From DATAWK01 sp036267255 (GTDB taxonomy: Bacteria; Acidobacteriota; Terriglobia; Terriglobales; Acidobacteriaceae): a stretch of DNA of 64,000 nt. The stretch covers positions 434,001 through 498,000 of the forward strand of contig DATAWK010000041.1 in assembly GCA_036267255.1 (NCBI GenBank), read 5' to 3'. The notes beneath the pieces were generated by a model. That model was not told the origin of the DNA, did not search any database, and saw only the letters and a program-made list of their open reading frames with translations. Both the position numbers and the translations under genes were made by a program. Shown piece after piece: positions 1 to 7,141 of this stretch (positions are counted from its first letter, which is position 1; each line of letters starts with the position of its first letter).

Positions 1-871
1 CTTTTTCCCCATGCGGGATGTTGGCAATACCAACGCGTCCCCTGACGTTGGTATTTTCCATTGTTTCCGCCATGGTTGCGAAGCCAAACCAGTTGACCAT
101 CATGGCGACCTCGCCTGCAGCGAATGCGAGGCCTAGTTGAACGGAGTCCATCTTCCTGCATGCAGGATGAACGGCGGCTTGGTCCTGCAGAACCGCGCGA
201 TAGAACGTGAGAGCCTCGATCGCTTCCGGAGTGTTGAAGCAAATTTTTCCGGACTGATCAAAAAGATCTCCTCCGCGCGTCCAAAGCTGTAAGAGAAAAT
301 CATAAACAGTATTATGACCATCTGGAAATGCAGCAAATGCTGTGCCGTATAGCTTCTCTTGTGGGCGATGAAAGAAATGAGCAATTTGCCAAAATTCTTG
401 CCACGTTCGTGGAGGATTCAACGAGATGCCGTATCGCTTTTTGTATTCTGCCTTTTCTTGTGGATTGTCGAATAGATCCTTCCGATAAATGAAGCATTCC
501 GGTCCATCATGGTAAGGAAATCCCACGATAGAGCCATCGATTTTCTGCAACTGTAGCAAAGAATCGCTCCAGCCGTGAGGATAGCCCTCTGGCGGATTGA
601 AAAGCAGATAGGAAGACAAATCCACCACGGCACCGGAAGAATGGATCGAGGAAACCCAGTCGGTATTGATAAAGGCAATATCCCAATCTCCGCGCACAAG
701 ACCTTGCTGCGCGAAGAGCGATTCTTGCAGAGGATGCAAATCGAACGGTTCTGCTTCCAGGCTCAACCCAGTGTGGGCTATGGATTCAAAAGATGTCCAT
801 TGCTTTTGAATAGCAGATTCAAAGGGTCCGAATTTTCGAATAGCGATGCGGAAGCTGCCCTGGCGCTTCAT
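1..871 (-). CDS. Solute-binding-protein-like protein without signal peptide (3' end outside window)
   Basis: The reading frame is open to the left edge, so the last part of the gene is missing; about 290 residues are visible. The fold reads as an ABC-type family 1 sugar-binding protein: a segment like FPYHDGPECFIYRKDLFDNP, then a tryptophan-rich helix (RTWQEFWQIA) and AFAAGEVAMMVNWFG, which are usual in such proteins. The N-terminus (MKRQGSFRIAIRKFG) has no signal peptide or lipobox, so export is not supported. The ATG overlaps the stop of the MaoC gene upstream (ATGA), which implies translational coupling and membership of the CoA-transferase operon. No permease or ATPase gene is visible in the window. 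Function unknown; a cytoplasmic ligand-binding role is inference. Confidence 0.7.
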   Translation of the reverse strand, partial: MKRQGSFRIAIRKFGPFESAIQKQWTSFESIAHTGLSLEAEPFDLHPLQESLFAQQGLVRGDWDIAFINTDWVSSIHSSGAVVDLSSYLLFNPPEGYPHGWSDSLLQLQKIDGSIVGFPYHDGPECFIYRKDLFDNPQEKAEYKKRYGISLNPPRTWQEFWQIAHFFHRPQEKLYGTAFAAFPDGHNTVYDFLLQLWTRGGDLFDQSGKICFNTPEAIEALTFYRAVLQDQAAVHPACRKMDSVQLGLAFAAGEVAMMVNWFGFATMAETMENTNVRGRVGIANIPHGEK

Positions 872-1389
872 GGTTTCTTCATCTGCTCTTGGAACGTTAA
901 AGGGTCACGATACTTAGCCGTCTGTAAATGCTCGCAGTAGAGTACGAGTTCCCCTGGATACTTAAATACTTCGTATGAAACGCGAACCATGCCCATCGTG
1001 TCATACTTCGGTACTTTGGCCAGGTTTGTGCGAATGGTATAGATGGTATCGCCAATAAATACAGGCTTAATAAATCGCAGTTTATCGTACCCATAACTAA
1101 ACGTATGAACACAATTATGCGCCATCAAACCGAGACCCATGCTGAAGACAAATGAGCCGGCGACTAGCCTTTTGCCAAAGACGCCTTCTTCTCGCGCGAA
1201 AACATCATCGGCCACATAAGGGTGCATGTCCAGCACCAGAGCGTTAAACATCATGCACTCGCCTTCCGATATAGTACGGCGAATGGAACGTGCCGTCTGG
1301 CCGGGAAGGAAGTCCTCGTAATACCAATCTTCTGCGTTCCAGATCGGAATTTCTTTGTGCCTTGCTGGATCAGGATTAGGATTTTTCAT
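868..1389 (-). CDS. MaoC-like hotdog dehydratase, catalytic His missing
   Basis: A 173-residue single hotdog-domain protein of the MaoC/(R)-specific enoyl-CoA hydratase family. The ATG chosen follows AAGGG with good spacing; a longer reading from an upstream TTG would run 74 bp into the CoA-transferase gene. Segments such as FGKRLVAGSFVFSMGLGLMAH and YDKLRFIKPVFIGDTI match the family. The hydratase signature D-x-N-P-x-H-x-D reads here as D54-M-H-P-Y-V-A-D61, so the catalytic His position is Val59. It overlaps its neighbours by 14 and 4 bp in the operon. It may be the non-catalytic partner of the divergent MaoC gene at 6.65 kb, or act on an unusual acyl-CoA; both are inference. Confidence 0.8.
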   Translation of the reverse strand: MKNPNPDPARHKEIPIWNAEDWYYEDFLPGQTARSIRRTISEGECMMFNALVLDMHPYVADDVFAREEGVFGKRLVAGSFVFSMGLGLMAHNCVHTFSYGYDKLRFIKPVFIGDTIYTIRTNLAKVPKYDTMGMVRVSYEVFKYPGELVLYCEHLQTAKYRDPLTFQEQMKKP

Positions 1390-2560
1390 TGCTACCCTTA
1401 GAGTCCGCGAGATGAAACTCCCCGACAAGTTGCTGTGTATTTTCGCCAAGACGAGGTGCGCCTCGTTTACTCTTCAAAAGTTTTCCATCGATCCGGATCG
1501 GGCAGCGCGTGGTTCTCATGCTGACTCCATCGCGGCGGTTTACTTCTTGAACCATGTCCAACACCCGGAATGCCTCATGAGAAAACAACGTATGCCAGGT
1601 GAAGACGTCCGAACACCAGACATCCGCCGGCTCAAGAATAGAGAGCCAGTGCGCTGTAGAGTTTGTCTTCAAATGATCGGCCAGAATTCTTTTAATCTCG
1701 TCCCGGCGGTCAAAAAGTGCTTTCGTATCCGAATACTCTAATAAGGGTTTGCAGGCTAATAACTCGCCGATCCGAACGACGGACCCCATAGCAAGCGATA
1801 TAAATCCATCCGAGGTCGCGTAGATTCCATATGGAGCACCGAGATAAGCGTGGGCATTATTAATTTCACTGCGCCGCGGCAGCTTTTCTCCGTCATTCAT
1901 ATATGTCGTTAGAACCTCAAACTGAAAATCCAGAATGGATTCCATCAGGCTTACTTCTACTTTTCCACCTTTTCCAGTAATTCCTCTACGAACCAGGCAG
2001 GCAAGAATACCCTGCGTTAGATGCGCACCTGCAAATAGATCGGCAATAGCAATGCCAAATGGAACCGGGAAATCATCTGCATCCCCGTTCAGCCAAGGAA
2101 GGCCCGATAAAGACTGAACCAAAAGATCTTGTCCAGGCTTGTTTTTCCACGGACCCACCTTCCCATAACCTGTAATTTCCCCGCAGATTATCCTTGGATT
2201 GATCTTAGTCATCGAATCATAATCAAACCCAAGTTTTTCAATTACTCCGGGCCGGAAGTTCTCGAGCATAACGTCGGCGTGCTTTAAAAGCTCACGAACT
2301 TGCTCACGATCTTTTTGTTGTTTTAGGTCGGCAGTAAAACTCTCCTTGTTGCGATTGATCGAGTGAAATAGGGTGCTATCGCCATCTAACTCCAGGTTTG
2401 AGATATAAAGGCTTCGACACAGGTCTCCACCATCAGGCCTCTCGATCTTAATAACGCGGGCACCCAGATCGGCCAAGCGAAGAGATGCCGAGGGGCCGGA
2501 AAGAAACTGACTGAAATCGATGACAAGCAACCCTTCCAGTGGTCTCATTTCTTCACCCAT
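1376..2560 (-). CDS. CaiB/BaiF family CoA-transferase
   Basis: A 394-residue protein with the family III CoA-transferase pattern: RPLEGLLVIDFSQFLSGP at the N-terminus, the segment LGARVIKIERPDGGDLCR, the FTADLKQQKDREQVRELL stretch, ADVMLENFRPGVIEKLGF, and NPRIICGEITGYGKVGP. Full length for the family. It would move CoA between an acyl-CoA and a carboxylate such as a dicarboxylic or branched acid in the cytoplasm; the substrate cannot be read from sequence. The ATG has AAGGAAG upstream and overlaps the preceding solute-binding-like gene by 8 bp, and the MaoC gene follows directly, so transferase and hydratase probably act on the same acyl-CoA. Confidence 0.88.
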   Translation of the reverse strand: MGEEMRPLEGLLVIDFSQFLSGPSASLRLADLGARVIKIERPDGGDLCRSLYISNLELDGDSTLFHSINRNKESFTADLKQQKDREQVRELLKHADVMLENFRPGVIEKLGFDYDSMTKINPRIICGEITGYGKVGPWKNKPGQDLLVQSLSGLPWLNGDADDFPVPFGIAIADLFAGAHLTQGILACLVRRGITGKGGKVEVSLMESILDFQFEVLTTYMNDGEKLPRRSEINNAHAYLGAPYGIYATSDGFISLAMGSVVRIGELLACKPLLEYSDTKALFDRRDEIKRILADHLKTNSTAHWLSILEPADVWCSDVFTWHTLFSHEAFRVLDMVQEVNRRDGVSMRTTRCPIRIDGKLLKSKRGAPRLGENTQQLVGEFHLADSKGSNEKS

Positions 2561-3731
2561 TTTGTTCTTCCTTTCTAGCCTCTGTATACAAGCGGCTCAG
2601 GTCATACAAAACCTTTCGCTCTTTGCCGCCATTCTTTAGATATGTATGAACGACTGCACCCGCAAGGTCCTGAAAATGCATGTACCCATAAAAAGTTGGC
2701 CGCAGAAACGCAGCATCCAATGTTGGTAATGTTGCTGAGAAGAAGTTGTTGTTGCGCCTATTTATGCTTCGATCCAGCCACGCTTTGCGTTGTCCAGGCT
2801 GGCCGCCTGAATCAAAATAAATGGATCTCTGACATTTCTCTGAAGCTACAAACTCTACATATTTCGCAGCAATGTCTGTATGTTGACAACGGGAAGAAAT
2901 GGCCAACCCTGTTCCACCTAGTGTAGATCGAAGACTCGCGCCAGAATCCATCTCTACAAGTCCACCCACTTGAAGAACATGCCTGGCATATCCGGTTCGC
3001 GAATAGTTAGAGTAGCCATATGCGAAGGGACAATATGCCACTGTGTCACTGGATGATAGCAGCTCCCAAGTAGCAATCGGATTCCGGTAGAGACACTCCG
3101 AACCACAGAGTGAGACGAGTTCTTGTAGCATTTTTAGTGCCCGGATGCCGATTCCCTCTGTTACAACTTTATTTCTCTTTGAAAATGGATCTTCTCCTTG
3201 TGCACCACAAAACATATAGAAGTTCATCAAACTATCAATTGCAATTGCAGGAAGTGCAACCATCCCCAGTTTGGCCAGTTTGAGTAGTTCCGACCAGGTC
3301 TTTGGAACGGACGCATGGGCCTGTTCCAGAAGATCTGGGCGCCATCCGCTAATGGGTGTTGCTGCATCGATCGCCAGCGCCCACTGATGACCGCCTGCTT
3401 GGTAACTTGCATGCGAATGGCCAACAGAGTTTCGCGCCTGGTCTTCAAGAAATTTTCTCGTAATGCATTCATCCAGCGGTACCAAAACATCATGGGTTGC
3501 TGCGTATCCGGAAAAAGGATGATCTATAACCAACAAGTCAAATGTATGAGCCAGTTTCTGGATGGGTGCATCGGCAAAATCCTGCAGAGAACGTGTTTCC
3601 CACGCAATTCTTACATTTGGATTCATCTCAGAAAACCGCTGAGCCGTGGCCACCATTGGTAGATAGCCACGCGTGTGGTTCCATGTGATGCCTTTAAGAT
3701 GAATCGTGCTTCCTCGACTAACTTCTTTCAT
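2553..3731 (-). CDS. Solute-binding-protein-like protein without signal peptide
   Basis: A 392-residue protein that reads like a family 1 extracellular solute-binding protein (GITWNHTRGYLPMVATAQRF, FDLLVIDHPFSG, a central ATWELLSSSDTVAYCPFAYGY region and FLRPTFYGYMHFQ near the end). The N-terminus (MKEVSRGSTIHLKG) carries no hydrophobic core or lipobox, so it is predicted to be cytoplasmic. It lies 77 bp after the GH38-like gene and overlaps the CoA-transferase by 8 bp. A second, related gene ends the operon at the left edge. Association of signal-less binding proteins with CoA-transferases suggests ligand sensing or acyl carrier chemistry rather than transport, but this is inference. Confidence 0.75.
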   Translation of the reverse strand: MKEVSRGSTIHLKGITWNHTRGYLPMVATAQRFSEMNPNVRIAWETRSLQDFADAPIQKLAHTFDLLVIDHPFSGYAATHDVLVPLDECITRKFLEDQARNSVGHSHASYQAGGHQWALAIDAATPISGWRPDLLEQAHASVPKTWSELLKLAKLGMVALPAIAIDSLMNFYMFCGAQGEDPFSKRNKVVTEGIGIRALKMLQELVSLCGSECLYRNPIATWELLSSSDTVAYCPFAYGYSNYSRTGYARHVLQVGGLVEMDSGASLRSTLGGTGLAISSRCQHTDIAAKYVEFVASEKCQRSIYFDSGGQPGQRKAWLDRSINRRNNNFFSATLPTLDAAFLRPTFYGYMHFQDLAGAVVHTYLKNGGKERKVLYDLSRLYTEARKEEQNG

Positions 3732-3808
3732 AATCAGGGCGTTCCTGGACCCATTGGTTTCCCTGTTGCTCTGCGTTTATATTGCTGCGTTGTATTTAGC
3801 TAGCAATG

Positions 3809-6469
3809 CTAAAATACCGGGCTGTCACCGAAAGGCGGATGACCCTTAACATTTGGATCGTAGGCATGCAGAGCCGGAAGTTTCTGCTTCGGTACAAATG
3901 CGTCCCAGGCCGCAATTGGTTCCGGTACGGGTAAAGTTTCGGTTGTTTCAAAATGCACCGTAATAATCTCTTGTGGGCCAATTGGAAACTCGTGAACAGC
4001 TGGACCAGAAAGAGTCGACTTATGTCGTCCCGTTAGATCCGTGGCATATACCTTGCTATGAGGAAGCAGTAACTTTACACTTGCGGTTCCGGAGACTCCA
4101 AGACATTCCACGAAACGCACTTCAATATAATTCTTTTCCCTGCGCACAGCTTCTACGATAACGTTGTCTGACGTTTCGAGAAATGATTTAGGAGCAGCGC
4201 TTGCCGTATTGGAGATGAGGATGGGTGCCTGGTTATATTCCCAGGCCATCTGTGGGATTCTCGCTTCGGCCCATTCCATTTCGTGAGGAACAATGGAATA
4301 CGGTAAGACATGTTTCCCTTTTCCAGTCGTCCATTGATTTGGATATCCGTGGTATTTATCCTCAGCATTAAAGAGATAAATAATCGGCGTGCGCCCATCT
4401 AACTCGCGGCCAGTCAGACCACGATCCAGGATGGCGATGCCTCCACCGCCTGCAAGCTGAAAATCAATCCAGCGTACTGCAGGTACGATGCCTTTGTTCC
4501 ATCCATGAAGATCAGGATTCGGTTTTGCCCATGCACTGTGTGAAAATCCGTATGGGATACCGCGCCGAACCTCTTGGACATCTTCCGCAAGAGGAAACTC
4601 AGCGACCACTACGGTATAGTCTGGAATATCGTTAAGCTCGGTTTCAAAGTCAATGCGAGGATGGTTGTGATAGAAACGCACACGCCGCCGCATCTTGCCA
4701 CCACCGTAAAATTTACTTTCAAAATCGATGGTTATGGCAACCGGGCCACGGCATATCTGCACTGAAGAAGGTTGATCGTTGGACGTAGCCAGTCGCATTC
4801 TGCCCGGGCGCGCTGCCATAAAGTCCGCTGGAGCTTCTTCTTTTTTTATGGGACGCTCAGCCACGATTACATTCGCTGAACCGGCCAGTAATTCGCGACC
4901 GGTACGCTTCATTTTTATGCTGCTTAACGATCCTGTCATCCAATCGAAACGCACAGAATAATAATCTGTTTCGATACTCTCTGGAACATCTATAGATTGC
5001 GGGGCGGAAGGTGCCTCGGCAGAAAGTTTCCATCCGCCTACACTAGTGGGTGGCATTTCCACACCACATACAACAGAGCCATCTGCCAGGGCTTCGCACG
5101 GTATCCCATGCAAACTCTTTCCTTTGGGCAATGCCAGAACAACAGGGTCACTACGCTTCCAATTGAGAGGATTGAACAAGCCAACCTCGTCTCCGCGTGG
5201 AAGAATGGCGTGACCTGCGTCGTGCAATACCTGCGTCGTGGTCGCCTCCACCCATTGAAACCGGTCTTGTACATCCCACGATGTATCGCTTACAAAAACC
5301 ATGCCCCCTGCAGAACCCCACAGCGTATTGCGATCCATATTCAAGCACATCAAAATCCAGGAATCGTAAATTTGCTTGCTTGGATACGAATATTCGCCAT
5401 GAAGGTTTCCAATTGTGGCAAGGATCTCAGCAGCCTGTAGCGCATGCTCATCGCGGCGATACCAGGTTTTCACCTCGGGATTTTCAATCCAGAAGGCGTC
5501 AAAATCGTACGCTGTCCCCCCGTACAGTGTCGGAATATCGATGTGCCCGGAGTGAATGCCAGGAACGATGATATCGACATACTTGCTCAAGGTGACAAAC
5601 TGAATCTTACGGTCTGCTTCCGTTGCAGCCCATTGGTTGAGGAATTGGGAGGGGTACTGTTTCACCTTAGGAGCTAATGAATAATCGTCGCCTCCCCCCA
5701 GTACCAGAATGGGTGCCCCCGCAGGAGTGATTGGCTCTTTCGTCTCGAAGAACTTTTCAAGATCGTGCAACTGATCTGCTGAGAGCGGTGTCTTGCTGTC
5801 ATAGAGAGGCTGAGCTTCGCTGTAATGACCCGGGCAAAGTGTCAGGATTCGCGATCCATTCGGAGAAACTGTCCAGTAGATTGTTTTCCCAGTCGGATTT
5901 TTTCGCGTATAGACCATAGCATCGAATCCCAGGCCCGATGCAATCTGTGCCATTTGATCATGCGTGCCACAAACATCAATGTTCCACGCGTAGCGCGGTT
6001 GCAGACCAAATTCCTGCTGGTACCAGCGCAATCCTTCCACGCCCAACCGTACAAGTGCTTCTCCGCCAGAGAGGTTGATGGTCGATTCCAGAAAGAAACC
6101 ATTCACCAATTCCACGCGCTTTTCGCGAATATACTGTTTGAGCTCTGGGATTCGTTCTGGCTGAAAGTTTTTGATCGCGATGATATTGTTAATCTCGGAC
6201 ATCACGAATTCATAATTAGGGTCTGCTTTGACGCGGTCAAGATGATCCAGGTAGCTGTTGGCACAATACACACGTTCTTTAGAGAATGTCGTAAGCCATC
6301 CGCAACTTGCAGGATGAAAGTTCGAAACGATATAGACTTCACGTTGCTTTGTCGCAGCCAGCGAGCTTTCAGCTCGAATAATTTGATTGCCAGCTACTGC
6401 CGCAAGCAATCCTAAAAAACCGCGCCTGCTTAATGTTGTCTTCTCGTTATGGATACCTCTGCGTTTCAT
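3809..6469 (-). CDS. Tat-exported glycoside hydrolase family 38-like protein
   Basis: An 886-residue protein from the ATG chosen here; a GTG 13 codons earlier is possible. The N-terminus has a twin-arginine signal (LSRRGFLGLLAAVAG), so it is exported folded. The N-terminal domain resembles alpha-mannosidase family GH38: INLSGGEALVRLGVEGLRWY, FGLQPRYAWNIDVCG with candidate nucleophile Asp165, followed by a long beta-rich region. The zinc-binding H-x-D of GH38 reads H52-P-A54, so one metal ligand seems replaced, and activity as a classical Zn mannosidase is uncertain. The gene is the first of the operon that continues into the binding-protein/CoA-transferase genes, with a -35/-10 pair at 6510-6539. 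Substrate unknown. Confidence 0.72.
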   Translation of the reverse strand: MKRRGIHNEKTTLSRRGFLGLLAAVAGNQIIRAESSLAATKQREVYIVSNFHPASCGWLTTFSKERVYCANSYLDHLDRVKADPNYEFVMSEINNIIAIKNFQPERIPELKQYIREKRVELVNGFFLESTINLSGGEALVRLGVEGLRWYQQEFGLQPRYAWNIDVCGTHDQMAQIASGLGFDAMVYTRKNPTGKTIYWTVSPNGSRILTLCPGHYSEAQPLYDSKTPLSADQLHDLEKFFETKEPITPAGAPILVLGGGDDYSLAPKVKQYPSQFLNQWAATEADRKIQFVTLSKYVDIIVPGIHSGHIDIPTLYGGTAYDFDAFWIENPEVKTWYRRDEHALQAAEILATIGNLHGEYSYPSKQIYDSWILMCLNMDRNTLWGSAGGMVFVSDTSWDVQDRFQWVEATTTQVLHDAGHAILPRGDEVGLFNPLNWKRSDPVVLALPKGKSLHGIPCEALADGSVVCGVEMPPTSVGGWKLSAEAPSAPQSIDVPESIETDYYSVRFDWMTGSLSSIKMKRTGRELLAGSANVIVAERPIKKEEAPADFMAARPGRMRLATSNDQPSSVQICRGPVAITIDFESKFYGGGKMRRRVRFYHNHPRIDFETELNDIPDYTVVVAEFPLAEDVQEVRRGIPYGFSHSAWAKPNPDLHGWNKGIVPAVRWIDFQLAGGGGIAILDRGLTGRELDGRTPIIYLFNAEDKYHGYPNQWTTGKGKHVLPYSIVPHEMEWAEARIPQMAWEYNQAPILISNTASAAPKSFLETSDNVIVEAVRREKNYIEVRFVECLGVSGTASVKLLLPHSKVYATDLTGRHKSTLSGPAVHEFPIGPQEIITVHFETTETLPVPEPIAAWDAFVPKQKLPALHAYDPNVKGHPPFGDSPVF

Positions 6470-6509
6470 CGCTAGGATGCCCCCTCTTTTCCTTCCCCGG
6501 TGCACCACC

Positions 6510-6575
6510 CTTATACATAGGGATATGTTTACGCGTCAAATATATTGTTTACTTATAAATTTTAAGAGGTATATT
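6510..6575. promoter_or_regulatory. Divergent promoters with two GTTTAC boxes
   Basis: Minus strand: TTGACG at 6534-6539 and TATAAG at 6510-6515, 18 bp apart, drives the GH38-like operon. Plus strand: TTTACT at 6548-6553 and TATATT at 6570-6575, 16 bp apart, drives the MaoC gene. GTTTAC occurs at 6527-6532 and 6547-6552, 20 bp apart (two helical turns), placed where one regulator could control both directions. The boxes resemble half of the palindrome at the arabinose operon. Promoter calls are by eye. Confidence 0.45.
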
Positions 6576-6653
6576 ATCAATCGCCTGAGGAAGCCGAGGT
6601 ACAAAGCAGCGGTACCAGGTTTTCCTATTGAGCGGCTGCTTTAGGAGAGTTCA

Positions 6654-7100
6654 ATGGTTTTGGAGCAATATTTTGAAGATTATGAAGTCGGAGCCAACCG
6701 TGAAACATTCGGACGCACCATTACGGAAGCGGACATTGTTCTTCACGCCGGTCAAACCGGCGATTTTTATCCGCACCATATGGATGCTGAATGGTGTAAG
6801 ACACAGCCCTTTGGCCAACGCATAGCCCACGGAACGATGATCTTCAGTATTGCGGTCGGGTTGACTGCGAGTGTGGTCAATCCTTATGCGATGACTTACG
6901 GCTATGATCGCCTTCGTTTTGTAAAGCCGGTATTCATCAACGACACCATTCGTACATCTGTAACAGTTAAAGAAAAGCGCACCGATGCCAAGCACCAGGG
7001 GCACGGGATGGTCGTTGAGTCATGTAAAGTATTCAACCAGAAGGGTGATGTCGTTTTAGCCTGCGAGCACATCCTGCTGGTGCAATGCCGAACTCCATAG
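6654..7100 (+). CDS. MaoC-like (R)-enoyl-CoA hydratase
   Basis: A 148-residue single hotdog protein with AGGAG four to five bases before its ATG. The catalytic signature is present as D37-F-Y-P-H-H42-M-D44, followed by FGQRIAHGTMIFSIAVGL and YDRLRFVKPVFINDTI. Full length for the single-domain family. It would hydrate a trans-2-enoyl-CoA or dehydrate the 3-hydroxyacyl-CoA in the cytoplasm. It diverges from the operon that holds a second MaoC gene lacking the catalytic His, so the two could form a heteromer. Its neighbour downstream is convergent, so it is a single-gene unit. Confidence 0.82.
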   Translation: MVLEQYFEDYEVGANRETFGRTITEADIVLHAGQTGDFYPHHMDAEWCKTQPFGQRIAHGTMIFSIAVGLTASVVNPYAMTYGYDRLRFVKPVFINDTIRTSVTVKEKRTDAKHQGHGMVVESCKVFNQKGDVVLACEHILLVQCRTP

Positions 7101-7141
7101 GCCAAACCTCTTCTGCATAACTTCTCCCTTGATAGAGGACT

